64,000 nucleotides of DNA from Scilla litardierei (GCA_030789695.1 CM061139.1:200109641-200173640); one strand, 5' to 3'; positions 31,030 through 42,432 are shown, counted from the first letter of the stretch. Made by a program: numbers and translations. The notes: generated from the sequence alone by a model not told the origin.

Positions 31030-32847
31030 TGATCACTCCATATTTTACACCTTTTTTCCGTGGATTTGCATGCCATTTAGATCGCCCAAATCATGTTTTC
31101 CACGATATATCGACGATATTGCGATGCTTTTCACGATTTGTTGTTTTTGTCGCATTTCAGGTGATTTGGCGCGATTTGGAGTGATCTCGAGACGCGCTTA
31201 CTCTACACGGCCACCGACGACCTCCCCGAGGGATATTTTACTGTTGGAGAGGAGCGGAAGAAGAATGGATGTCGCAGGAGCGACGAGGAGGCGAAAACAA
31301 TTAGATTGGGCATTTTTTGTGTCCCACTCGGCCGAGTGGAGGAGCCACTCGGCCGACCAGCGAGACACTGCTCGGCCGACCCGTTCAGACACGTTTTCCA
31401 TGTGTACTCGGCCGAGCGACGGAGACCACATCGGCCGAGTGACGATACCACGTCCGCCCGAGTGGCGCCCAGACGAAGGCCCTCAAAAATATCGAAGTTA
31501 CTGTTTTTCGGCCACCTGAGCTTCAGAAGACCCACTCGGCCGAGTGGTAAACCGCGTCCGCCCGAGTGCAGTAAAGCCATCGGCCGAGTGACGACAACTC
31601 ACTCGGCCGAGCCGCCTCCGAACCGAAGACCCTTGAAGCCCCCTACTTACTGGAAAATAACAGGGTTTTCACTCGGCCGAGCGACTTTTGTCACTCGGCC
31701 GAGTGCGATGCGCTGCCTGTAGCGAAATTTGCGGAAAACAGGCTGTGCAGGGGCGTTTTGGTCAGGATTTTTGGACGATTTTTGGGGCTATTTAAGCCCT
31801 GTTTTTACCCTAGTTTTAGGAGCCATCTCTTAGATTTTTTGCAGCTTTTTGAGATTACTTTTTAGCTTTATTATTTGTGATTGGAGAAGAGAAAAACTTG
31901 GATTTTTGTTGGATTAATTGAAGAACTACTTTGGTTTGCATCTCTCTTCCCCAAAAACTCTATTTTTATTGTTTATATCATTGTTGTGATGAATTCCATT
32001 GTCTATTTCATTGATTATTTTTGTGCTATTGCTATGATTTGTGAGTAGTCTCCACGTCTTGGGGCGTGGGGATGAACCCTACAAGCCCAATTTCGTATTT
32101 GTGATGAATTGGTAGAAATTGTGCTAGAATCAATAATTAGAGATTAGATTGGGATCGAATTACTACGGATAGCTAGGTATTCATATCAATCGGGATTTGC
32201 AAGAGATTGGATCCCAATTTGATAGGAAGCCCTAGAAATCCGAATTGGGTTGGGGTCGGATTTTCGAAGTATCGGTTTGCAAGAGATTGGACCGATACTA
32301 GGATCTCCGGTTGCAATTCCGTGCCGATACCCGTTTGCAAGAGATTGGACGGGTAGGAACTATCCTAATTTAGATTGTGGACCGAGTTTGCAAGAGATTG
32401 TGCTCGGTGCGCAATTGGACGATGATGTTGACCCTAATGCTAGCTTTCCTAGGCTAGGGTTTGCAAGAGATTGGACCCGACCCTAGGATAGCTATAGACC
32501 GGCAACAGCGCGAGAGCGTGAGCTTGGTTCCACATTTAGTTGCAACTAGTTCATCCAAATTCTCATTCTAGCAATTTTAATACCGACGAACCACATTTAT
32601 GAAATACGGTGAGTAGCGGGGATTCCCCATTCCCTAGACGTTCTTTATTTGATTTGATATTTCGCACATTTGTCTGACGATTGTGACAGGATCGCCCAAG
32701 GCAACTCTCTCTATTCTTGAATAGCCAGGTTGATTAGGAGCAAGCACGGTCATTCGTCCTCCCTGTGTTCGATACCCGCTCGCCGCTATACCGTGCGCTT
32801 GCGGTAAAACTACAACCGTTCTTTGGGTGTACGTCCCGGAGCGATCA
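31030..32847 (+). repeat. 3' LTR of the Athila-like element
   Basis: TGATCACTCC to GGAGCGATCA, 1818 bp, differing from the 5' LTR by about 11 substitutions or single-base indels (about 0.6%). It carries the same palindrome array, TATA-like box (31,789-31,796) and hairpins. Confidence 0.95.
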
Positions 32848-32939
32848 TGTACCCCTTAGTTTTTAATTTCGAAAATGAAGTGCGAGTCCACACCGACAAC
32901 CATATGTCTCTCGAGATCCGATTCAAGCTTCGCCTTGCC

Positions 32940-34100
32940 AAAACCTCCTGAATCGGCCATAAGGCTGGGGCAACTCCTCCAGCAGGCCGATCGCTCAAAT
33001 CATCCGTAAGACTGGGGGAAACTCCTCCAGCATCATTCAAATCGGCCGTAAGGCTAGGGCAACTCCCCCAGCGGGCCGATTATTCGAATCGGCCGTAAGG
33101 CTGGGGACGACTGCCCAGTGGGCCTATTGTTTAAATCAGCCGTAAGGCTGGGGATGACTTCCCCAGCAGGCCGATCGTTCAAATCGGCCGTAAGGCTAGA
33201 ACAACTCCCCCAGCAGGCCAATCTTTCGAATCGGCCGTAAGGCTGAGGCGACTCCCCCAGCGGGCCGATCGTTCAAATCGGCCGTAAGGCTGGGGGGCGA
33301 CTCCCCAAGCGGGCCGATCGTTTGAATCGGCCGTAAGGCTGGAGGCAACTCCCCCAGCAGGCCGATCTTTCGAATCAGCCGTAAGGCAGGGACGACTCCC
33401 CCAGCAGCCGATTGTTTAAATCAATCGTAAGGCTGGGGGCGACTCCCCCAGCAGGCCGATTGTTCAAAACGGCCGTAAGGTTGGGGCAACTCCTTCAACG
33501 GGCCGATCTTTCGAATCAACCGTAAGGCTGGGAGCAACTCCCTCATCGGGCCGATCATTCAAATCAACCGTAAGGCTGTGGGCAACTCCCTCATTGGGCC
33601 GATCATTCAAATCACCCGCAAGGCTGTGGCAACTCCTCCAGTATGCCGATCATACAATCGGCCCTAAGTCGGGGGTAGATCCCCAGCAAGCTGACCGACC
33701 CGTCGATTGTCAGGCTGGGGGCAACTCCCCTAGCAGATCGACATTACATCGACCGTAAGGCTGGGATAACTCCCCAGCGGACCAATCATTCTATCGACCA
33801 TAAGTTTGAGGGTAACTTTCCCAGCCCGACGACCAGCCCATCGACAGTCAGGCTGGGGCCAACTCTCCCAGCAGGTCGGCAACTCTCCCAGTAGGTCGAC
33901 AACCCGTCGACCGTTAGGCTAGGGGCAACTCTCTCAGCAGGCCGACACCCCGTCGACCGTCAGGCAGGGGACAACCCCCAGCAGGCCGACACCACGTCGA
34001 CCGTCATGCTGGGACAACCCCCAGCATGCCGACAACCAGTTGACCGTCAGGCTGTGGGCAACTCCCCCAGTAGGTCGGTAGCCCGTCGACCAGCAGCTGA
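32940..34100 (+). repeat. ~48-bp tandem array of hairpin units in the Tat element
   Basis: About two dozen degenerate units of roughly 48 bp. A typical unit (33,277-33,318) is ATCGGCC, GTAAG, GCTGGGG, a short loop, CTCCCCAAGC, GGGCCGAT, so nearly the whole monomer folds on itself. From about 33,660 the outer arm changes to GTCGACC with GGTCGAC or GGCCGAC on the other side. Tandem repeats in this 3' region are known for Tat-lineage elements. Confidence 0.85.
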
Positions 34101-34401
34101 GATAGAAGTCGACAGTTCGACTAGGGAGCAACTTCCCCAACAGAGCGACCATGGACTGCCACCGAGAACTGGGAGTAATCCCCTCCATGAATGGCTCCCG
34201 CAGACCAAGTCGGCGAACGACCCCAACTCGAGCAGCGAGATGGGGGCAGGGCCAAACCGGATCCAAGGCAATTTGGAGAGCATAAGCACGGCAACAACAC
34301 CGAAGAGAGGAGAAATCCATTTCAACAAAAAATGTTTCTTCTTACAATTCGGTAACAAAAAAGAAGGGGATATGGGAAAAAGGAATAAAGGCCCGCTCCA
34401 C

Positions 34402-36700
34402 CTACGATTCAGGAGCTCGCGAAGAGGCATCTCCAGGTGCGTCACCTTCACCTTCACCTCCGCCTGAACCGGTGGGACGCCCAGGACCAACCAGAGGACG
34501 GAGAAGCATTCTCCGAACCCGCTCCTCGAATGACAGGAACCCCTCCCGGAAGGACATCACGATCGTCGGGGCCAAGATGCCCTCGTACGCTTGGAATCCC
34601 TCCCGGAGGGACTCTGCGATCCTCGGAGCCAGAACGTCTTCATAGCCCCTCTGGACGAGCCGAGCGGGGTCTGCTTGTCGAAGGGCGCCTAGCTCGGACC
34701 AAAGCTCGGCCCTCTCTTTCCTGTGCGTCTCCCGGATAAGGGACAACGCCTCCTCAGCTTCCTTGGCCGACCTCTCGATGACCGCTCGAGAAGACTCAGC
34801 AACCGTCCAAGCCTACCTTAGGCTTTCCAGCTCCGAGGTGAGCTCGGTGACCTGGCATTGGGACTGATGGGCCGCCCTACAGGCCTCTTCGGCCGCCTGT
34901 TCGGCCGCATCGGCCCTCAGGCACCCTCGCTCAAGAGCTGCTCGAGCTCATCAGCCATCTCCGAGCGCCGCTGCGCCTCTACATCTAGTGAAGACGCCTA
35001 CGAGACGAGGGAGTGAGGATCATTCGAAAGCAAAACAGGAATAAGAGGGGCAGAAAACACTCCTGCTGGATCTTCCATAGCATACAGTCCGCTAGGGTCG
35101 AGGAGCGGACCCGCTCGAGAAGGGCGCGATCCTCTGGAAGGGCGGAATCCCCCGCCAGCCGAAGGGTCATGTCGTAGTCCGGAAAGACCGACCCCGGGCG
35201 GAACCTCTTGGCCGATCCCGAGCATGGACAAAGTCCGTCCCACCTCGACCGGGGGATGCTCTGTCCGGTTGGCGAGAAGCCTCTGCCACGGTCTGAGGGC
35301 TCGCCTCAAGGTTAACCGGCGTGTTGCGCGCCGCCGGGAAGCCCTCTCCACCTCTTCTTCTCATCTGGCTCTTCAGACCCCGAGCGAGAATCTCTCTTCC
35401 TCTCACCCTGATTCGCGGCAGATACACGGGGAGACTGCTCGGTGGCTGCAGCAAGCCTCTCTTCGGGAGCGAGACTGGCGGGGACATCGAGCGGATCTGC
35501 CACCACTGATGAAGGTCCGGCCGTAACCAGATGCGGGGATGGGAGACGCCCATCGCCCTCAGGGTCCCGATTGGTGGGTCGGCCACACGGGCTTCCTCGT
35601 TCGCAGTGCGGCGAGGCACATGGCTAGAGGAACTTCCCCGGGCGCCCAGAGCCCCTCGACGAATGAGTTGGTGCACGTCCCGGCTTAATTTTCAACCCGC
35701 CATCTCTGCAAAAAGGAGGGAAATCAGGGTAAGAAGGAGAGAAGAACAAGATCAAAAAGAGGCATTTATCGGGAGACCGCAAGACGCTCTTAATGAGGAG
35801 GCCGTCCAACAATGGCCAGACCAATTTCTCTCCTCCAGACAAGCCAGCCAGAAGGCCGACCGCGGACCGATCGGACTCAGAAAGGGACAACATCAGCTCG
35901 AAGGCCCCCAAATTCCCCCAACCGGTCATGATTACAGCGTCCTCTGGGAAAGTGACGAAGACGTAATCATTTTTCCAGTCACCAACCCAGCGGGACAGAC
36001 CCAGTAGACATTCTCGGCCTACCCTGGGGCAGATATGAAGCCACGTCCCCGAGTAACAACTCAGACTCTGAAATGGCAGAATAAAAGTGGCAGGGTCGGC
36101 TCCAGCCTATGCGTGTGGCAGATCATAATGAAGCCGATCAGGACCGGGACAGAGTATGGGATCATCTGGCATAAGGCCACCACCAAAAACTCCATGACCT
36201 TAATGATGAAGGGGTGGAGGGAAAAGTGAAGCCTCATCTGGAACTTCTCAACATACATCCCGACCTCGTGGTTCTTGGGGAAACAGGTCCTCTCATCCGC
36301 AAAAGGCACACGAACACCGTACGGATGAGAAAGGTATTCCGTCCTAATCCTCTCGGCGGTAGAATAGGAGACGATGGAAGTCGACTCAAGGATGGCCAAA
36401 GGGACATCGGACCCTCCCGTTCCAGGAGGAGTCCCTCACCGGGTCGAATCCTTAAATAGCATACCTTTGCTCTTACCGGGGGAAACCTGGGCTCAGGGGA
36501 GCCACCGGACCCAGATGACGGAGTTCCTATCCTCAACGCCACCACCGATCAAGCGAATCAAGCAGGAATAAGGAAAGGGGATTACCTTGCGAAGTTTGGA
36601 GGAGAGGAACTCGATAACAAAGGGAGAGCTTAAACCAAATCAGGAAGCACACGGGGGAGAATCAAAAATCCAGCAGTTTTATTAGAAAGGCGATTTCGAA
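34402..36700 (-). pseudogene. Antisense gene of the Tat element (putative gypsy-type transposon protein)
   Basis: Several minus-strand frames share one theme. The segment 36,399-36,061 reads YGVRVPFADERTCFPKN, VGMYVEKFQMRLHFSLHPF and SVPVLIGFIMICH. This is the conserved block of the 'putative gypsy type transposon' family (PF04195), normally V-Y-E-x-x-L-x-x-G-L-R-x-P-L-H-P-F. Frameshifts and stops follow. The 3' end (34,746-34,402) is charged and helical (KERAELWSELGALRQ) and Gly/Glu-rich, like the coiled-coil tail of that family. The gene runs opposite to the element, as gene 23 of maize Grande does. Introns may explain some frame changes. Function is unknown. Confidence 0.65.
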
Positions 36701-36911
36701 TCTAAGCCGTCCAAAGGAGGATGCATGGCGACATCCCGCAGACGGCGGCACTTCGAATCCCGCTCCTAAGAGCGGGAGAATTCCTACCCGGCATTTTCAT
36801 GATGGCCTTCATTTAATGCGTCGCCTCGACTGACGCGCTCGTCAATCTACACAAATCACATCACTCGGGCCGAACCGTCAGAATCCGAACGGCCCTAGCG
36901 ATGGGGGCAAT

Positions 36912-37755
36912 TAATACAACCCTCCTGAGCGGTCCGAGACGGAGCGGGTCAAGTCCACGGTCCGATCCCATGGGCCAGGACGGGATTAGGCCCCGGCCTA
37001 AGAGCCCCACAAAGGCCTCGAGCCATGACAGCCCCGGACTGACGTGGAGGGAACCGCTGACCCTCGAAAAGGTTGAGGTAATCGCTCTCCCGAATTGCGC
37101 CCACCTTCATTACCCTTTAAGAGCCCCATTACGCCCACCTTGATGACCCATCAAGGGACTATCAAAGCGACAGATGCTCGGGGCGAGAAGGGTGGAGGAC
37201 GGGGGGCGTGGGCGGTTCAGCCTCTACAAAAGACCCGAAGATCAAAAGATGAAGGGACCTGAGATTTCTGAATACTCTACATTCAGGTACTCCTTCTCTA
37301 ACGACTGTCTTCCACCTTACAATTCTACTCCACAGCCCGGCTGGAGGATTCGTGTGTCGGTCTCTCCGTGAGCCATAGTCCGCGATCCCACTGGGCACCC
37401 TTCAGATCATATCTGACTTTGGCATCGGATGGGACTTGGTCGGAACCAAGGTCCGACCTCCCTGACGAGCTCTCTCGTCTGCGCGGTCAAGGAGACTTCA
37501 TCCCGCTGAGGCTACCCTCGGCGCTTCGTCCACCAGAGCCGAGCGACCTCGACCCCGAGCTTGTTCGTCACTCAATTCGAGGAAGTTGTCGCTCTCCCGA
37601 AGCTATCCTTTGGGACACCGACGCTCGGAACCGCGCTTTCCTGATCGAGCGAACGGATCTCTACCCGATCCCGGTGGACGCACGTGTCCCACACGACCGC
37701 GTTGGCATCCGATCTTTGAGACTACCGAACAGTGGTGAGAAAACACCCCGAAACA
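36912..37755 (+). repeat. 3' LTR of the Tat element
   Basis: It starts TAATACAACCCTCC after the purine tract GATGGGGGC and ends CCCGAAACA. It aligns with 18,324-19,150 with scattered substitutions and indels, clearly more diverged than the LTR pair of the nested Athila-like element. Confidence 0.88.
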
Positions 37756-38539
37756 GGGGCCTTACGGCCAAACTATAGCTTTGCAGCGACCCCTGCCGCT
37801 GCCCTTCGTTACTAGGTTGTATGGGTTATGGCTTTTAACTTTTGGATTGGCTTGTTCTGGGGTGTTGACTCCTTTGCGTTCCTAGTTTGGTTGTCATGTG
37901 TTTGATCCTGATGCCTATTGAGCGTCTATCTCTTGACCGTTTAAGACCTCAAACCTTCTTCTTTCCTGACAGGGACCTCCTGGTTTCCTTTTTTGCTTGC
38001 CTGGAGCCTATTAACTCCCTGTCCTTGCGACTTCAACCTCGGGCTCCATCTTTTGAGTTGACTGAGGCAATTTGGCTTACTGTACCTTGCTTTTTTAAGT
38101 TTGTAGTCATGTTTCCTTACTATTTAGAGTTCGGATTCCCTTACTGTAATTAGAAAATTTCAGTTGCTTTCTCTTGGCAATCACGACACAATCCCTAAAT
38201 CTGGTCCCATGTGATTTTGAGAATTTTCCTCATATAATTAAAATTTTAGTTTTTTTAATAATTGCAGATTTAACTTGATACGATTTTTGTAGAAATTTAT
38301 TGTATTTTGGATTGGAACATTTATTGTAAAATTAGAAATTTCGTTTAAACAGGAAAATGTTGACATCATTCGTTGACATCATTCCTTTTATTAAGTCGAA
38401 GAAACTAAATATCATGCTTACAATAAATTGGTACTGTTAATTGTGTCTTCAAATTATGTTGCTAAGGGGTTGTGCATGAAACAAAATGACTGTGGCTTGA
38501 TGTTGGAGTTTACACACGATATATATTACTATATATATA
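37756..38539. other. Unclassified sequence right of the Tat element
   Basis: It begins with the GGGGC duplication and continues the flank seen at 17,850-18,323. It is mixed composition to about 38,170 and AT-rich after that. The plus frame 37,887-38,153 is open but matches nothing I know. Confidence 0.4.
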
Positions 38540-38909
38540 GTAACATTCTGGTGCGAAAAGTATGGTGCAAAAGCTAGTGCGAAAAACATTTTATCTATTT
38601 TTAAAAATGTTTTTTGCAAATTTTTTATGATGTTTAATCTATACAATTATATACCCCAGAGAAAATAATGGGCGAACCATATGGAATTTGAGCACCGATC
38701 GACCCATTACAAAATTTAACGATTTCAGAACAAGAGAACTTTTTGTAATGTCTTGATTGAAGGCTAAATCACATTATTTTTCAACCATTATTTTTGAGGG
38801 GTATATAACATGAAGTGAAGGGAAAAAACTTTTAAATAATTTTTTTAAGAATTAAAAATATTTTCGCCCGGAATTTTTCGTGCGAAATATTTGCATTTGA
38901 AAATTTTCC
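38540..38909. repeat. Short AT-rich repeated element, copy 1
   Basis: About 370 bp from GTAACATTCTGGTGCG to GAAAATTTTCC. It matches 39,106-39,470 along its length (shared TTTATCTATTTTTA, CCCATTACAAAATTTAACG, GTGCGAAATATTTGCA). GTGCGAAA and its variants occur near both ends in inverted sense, but no clean terminal inverted repeat is seen. It may be a MITE or other non-coding element. Confidence 0.65.
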
Positions 38910-38922
38910 ATATACATATATG

Positions 38923-39087
38923 GGATTAATGTAGAGCAGGTGGCACCTGATCTAAAGGATCGGGCGCAAGACACAAAGGGGTGGGCCCCAACGAGTACAA
39001 GCCCATGTGAGGGCTTGTACTCTCTAACTTTTTTGTGTCTTGCCACCTGATCAATGGATCAGGTGGCATCTTTTCTACATTAAATCC
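38923..39087. mobile_element. MITE-like inverted-repeat element
   Basis: About 165 bp with ends GGATTAATGTAGAG and CTACATTAAATCC, and with GGTGGCACCTGATC mirrored by GATCAGGTGGCATC. Nearly the full length is an imperfect inverted repeat around the TACAAGCCC/GGGCTTGTA centre. It has no coding capacity. It sits in a TATA-rich gap between the two repeat copies. Confidence 0.7.
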
Positions 39088-39105
39088 TACATATATATAT
39101 ATACG

Positions 39106-39470
39106 GTAATATTCTAGTGCAAAAAGAATGGTGCGAAAGCCTGTGCGAAAAGAATTTTATCTATTTTTAGAATTTTTTTTGCAAAATTTTTTTGATGTTC
39201 AATTCATACAATTATATATACCAGGAAATATAATAGGTGAACCTTAGTGGGATTTGAGCACCCGATCTACCCATTACAAAATTTAACGGTTTCAGAACGG
39301 CGTAGTTCTTTGTAACTCCTTAATCAAATGCCAAATCACATTATTTTTTAACCATTATTTTTTGAGGGCGTATAACAACATGAAGTGCAGGTGGAAAAAA
39401 TTTCAAAAAAAATAAAAACATTTTTGCACGGAAAATTCTGTGCGAAATATTTGCACTTGAAAATTTTTCT
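39106..39470. repeat. Short AT-rich repeated element, copy 2
   Basis: Direct-orientation partner of 38,540-38,909, about 365 bp, with many substitutions. The shared order of blocks shows common origin. Confidence 0.65.
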
Positions 39471-40299
39471 ACACACATTTGTTGAAACATGATCTAGAAC
39501 TTGAATTGTTATGAGAAACTCCTAAACCGTGTAATTTAAGATAGTATGAAACTTAGACACTTCTGTGAACCATGATATTACCTGAGATTAAACTGGTGAC
39601 ATGCAAGCCTAGAAAACAACTATACAACTAGAAACAATACATTACCTAGACATCACACTTGACGTCCACACATTGACACTAAACAACATTACACACGACT
39701 TACTGGGGATTTGGAAACTTAAAATAGAGAATGAGGGAGCGATTGGAGCCATGCTTTTGGACCCTGTCTGGTAGGACCCCTTCCCGTTTCTTGTTCCAAC
39801 CTGGCCGTTCTCCACTAAGACCTGTTATGTCAGATGAATCCTGTGTCATTTCTTGTAAGTTCTCGAAATCGGCCCGGAATAGCTCCATGTGGTACGCATT
39901 GGATTTCGGGTTGCATATCGTGCTCTCCATTATGAGTCATTACTTAGAAATGTTTAATTAAACATTACACTATCCTAGAAAATTTGTGACATTGAAAACA
40001 TTCATAATACATCATGTTTCATTTCAGCAGTAGTTTACTTTGCATGTCTACTTTGCATGTCTGTTTAAACATCTAAAATGTTCATAGCTTGTTACATTCA
40101 TGAACTGTAGTTACTTTTATTTGTCTATATATCGTTTGCATCCTGCATAAACCGTTCAATTGGTTTCTATATAATCTATAACTGAGCTGGCAGTGCATTC
40201 TTTTGGTGTTTCCGCCATGTACAGAGCAGTAGTATCCCAAGGCACTTGTGTACGCAGGTTCTGAGTTTCCCGTGCAGGACATAGTGTTTTGAGATTAGG
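39471..40299. other. AT-rich sequence with no recognised gene
   Basis: A minus-strand frame of 76 codons (39,700-39,930) and two short ones at 40,082-40,365 are open, but I recognise no domain and they lack splice or start evidence. Confidence 0.4.
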
Positions 40300-40656
40300 G
40301 AGTTTTTGCTCACATTCTCGCCCTTCGTTATTCTTCTTTAGAATATCTCCTTCAAAGATCACCACACCCTTTTCCCTTATCCAAAGCTTGCTTCTTTCCC
40401 ATCCGATCTTTGTTGGAAACTTCCTCTTCCATTATATTTGGATTTGATGAACTCTTATTCTTGGATCTAGGACTTCCATTCATCTCTTTTATTTTTTTCA
40501 TTATTCCATGGCTATACTAATTTGGATTGAGAATTGAATTAAGAGTCTCTCCTCCATCGCTAACATTTTCGCATTCATCGAAGAAAACCTATCCTCCATC
40601 GATCTCTTGAGCTCAGTGAGCTCAATGTCAAATTTCTCCTCCAAAGCTTCAATCTT
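40300..40656 (-). mobile_element. Leader fragment of a Gypsy related to 1429-4117
   Basis: It parallels 3400-3740 (shared CCAAAGCTCGCTC/CCAAAGCTTGCTTC, TTGGATCTAGGACTTC and TCCTCCAAAGCTTCAATCTT blocks). It is cut at 40,656 by a solo LTR and resumes at 42,066 up to a primer-binding-like GGTTCTGGTACCA near 42,104-42,116 and the LTR at 42,120. The element's remaining 3' part is absent. Confidence 0.6.
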
Positions 40657-42065
40657 TGTTGCAATCTTTAAATATATTCACAAGCGCATGGTATTGCATG
40701 CAGCGAGTGTTGAACACAGGGAGGCGAATGCTCAATCAGGGACAAGTGACATGCTTTATATGGCTGCGGAAATCGGTGTCTCAAGAACATGGAGAGATTA
40801 ATCTAAGGGAAAGTTCAGATATGAGAAGGATCTAGGGCTAGCGTATCACCGCTATTGTAAGACTTGAGCTAATGGGTCTAGCTTCTCGATCCAAGGATTG
40901 TAGTCTTCGATGACGACCGAATCTTAATCCTTGTCCTCTCAGCATCTAGTCGTGAGAGATGACTCGGAGAATAGGTTATCGTAGCCCTGATGGTTCGTCG
41001 ATCGCTACGATATAGGTGATAGTAGTGGGTGTGTCTAATGGTTCGTCGACGCCTAGCACTAGATGGTCAACCTTCCATTAAGGGCATCAAATCGAAATCC
41101 CAATGGGTAATCGGTGATTAAGATTATGTAGCACAATAATGGGGAGAGTTGAAGGTGGCTCTCATCCAATCCTATCTCTAGCCTACAATCTTATCGGATC
41201 GATATTTGAGGCAATCCATCATGCTCAATCCCTACAATAGGACTCTACATGGCCTTAGCTAAGGGTACTACTCACTAATCATAGGGTTGATAGGTGAAAT
41301 CAATGCAAGGATAATCATAATGAGCTATCAATAAAAATGAGCTAAAATACCAATCAAGCAATCAAAGTAGCAGAAGGAGTTAAACGTGATGCCACTAATT
41401 AAAAGAAGGATTAGAAAAAAGTCTTACAAATAACAACCAGAAATAGCTCTAGAAAATCCCCAGAAAATCGCCCAAAATAGAAAATATTCGAATACAGCCA
41501 CTTTCATCATTTACAACTGAGCCTTATAAAGATTTACATAGCGCACGGCTGTGCCGAAAAGCGGCACGGCTGTGTCAACTCTAATTACCTAAGTTAACTA
41601 TGTGCTGCCACAGTCGTATCAGTCAGCTCCTCGTGGCTCCAGCAGCTTTAGTGTCTTCAGATGACACGGCCGTGTTGCAAGACTGTACTGTCAATCTTCA
41701 ATATGTGAAAAATCCAGCATGGCCGTGTAGCACTGCTGTGCCGCTGAGCTAAAATCTGCCTCTCCGATTGATACTGTGACACGGTCGTGCGTGCATCAGC
41801 ATGGCCGTGTTGAGTCTTTCTCTTCCTCCAAGCCTCCAAGCTTGACTATGCCTCTTTTCTCTCCGCCGTTTCCTCCTTCGGTCCCTATTTCGTTGAAAAT
41901 ACATTGTTTTGGGCATGAATACGTGAAACATGAAGAAAACATACCTTGAGCATGAAAGTGGGAAAAGATAGCAAAAGGCGACTAAAAATAAAGACGATGA
42001 CACAAAATAAAGGGGGAAAACACGAGGGGAAAAGGGTGGAAAACCTGTATAAAATACACCTAACA
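40657..42065 (-). repeat. Solo LTR, Athila-type, minus strand
   Basis: It starts TGTTGCAATC and ends CACCTAACA, with perfect ATCTT duplications at 40,652-40,656 and 42,066-42,070. There is no internal sequence, so it arose by LTR-LTR recombination. Its left end (CACAAGCGCATGG ... GTTGAACACAGGGAGG) parallels the end of the Athila LTR at 60,918-60,965. It contains ACACGGCCGTGT palindromes (41,540-41,820) and, on the minus strand, TTTATAAGG just after them (41,524-41,530). It also has several stem-loops (40,893-41,060), for example ATCGTAGC/GCTACGAT. Confidence 0.85.
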
Positions 42066-42119
42066 ATCTTCTTTCTCATTCTTGCTCCCGCCATGATGAT
42101 CTTGGTTCTGGTACCAATT

Positions 42120-42432
42120 TGATAGGAAAATTAGAGTTTTGTGGAAGAAATTTAGGAAGGAAGAGTAAAAGATTTTTATTGATAATAAAGACGAATACAA
42201 AAATAAATTGGTTCCAATTTGAGAGGAAACTATCCTCCTAGCCTTTAATTCGATATAAAGCCTTAAATCTCCCAAGATCTAAACTAACATACTCATATTA
42301 TCTTCTCCACTCAATATTATTCATTCAATTTTCACATCCCTAGCCCTAACCCCTTCTCCACTATATGACTAATTTGTTCAAAATTTTGCCACTAGGACTC
42401 AAACTTATGAATTTGCCACTTGTGTGGCCGTA
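42120..42432 (-). repeat. LTR of the Gypsy whose leader is at 40,300
   Basis: It starts TGATAGGAAAATTAG and ends near GTGTGGCCGTA, which is homologous in layout to 3779-4117. The primer-binding-like TGGTACCAGAACC on the minus strand directly precedes it. Its partner LTR is not in the window. Confidence 0.65.

Larger units (their letters stand above)
20900..32847 (+). mobile_element. Young Athila-like Gypsy with two ORFs and no polymerase
   Basis: Two almost identical LTRs (1817 and 1818 bp; about 11 differences by eye) are flanked by a perfect TGTAC duplication (20,895-20,899 and 32,848-32,852). A tRNA-Asp type primer binding site and the AAGCTTGGGGGA purine tract are typical of Athila. Inside are a 923-codon gag-protease ORF and a 691-codon second ORF, both open. 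Between and after them I find no reverse transcriptase, RNase H or integrase. The low LTR divergence says it inserted recently, so the deleted form itself probably transposed using another Athila's enzymes. Confidence 0.93.
18324..37755 (+). mobile_element. Non-autonomous Tat-lineage Gypsy, split by an Athila-like element
   Basis: LTRs at 18,324-19,150 and 36,912-37,755 share most of their sequence and are flanked by a perfect GGGGC duplication (18,319-18,323 and 37,756-37,760). A tRNA-Arg type primer binding site follows the 5' LTR. Gag remnants, a tandem hairpin array and an antisense gene fill the inside, which is the organisation of Tat-lineage elements such as Grande. Removing the 11,948-bp Athila-like insert and one 5-bp duplication leaves about 7.5 kb. 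No protease, reverse transcriptase or integrase is visible, so this copy depends on relatives. Confidence 0.9.

Noticed and set aside
32940..34100. CRISPR-like regular repeats
   Set aside because: There are no unique spacers. Units are contiguous tandem copies within a plant retrotransposon, so this is a satellite-type array.
39700..40365. Small minus-strand frames as exons of a gene
   Set aside because: No domain, no consistent splice sites and no joined frame could be found.
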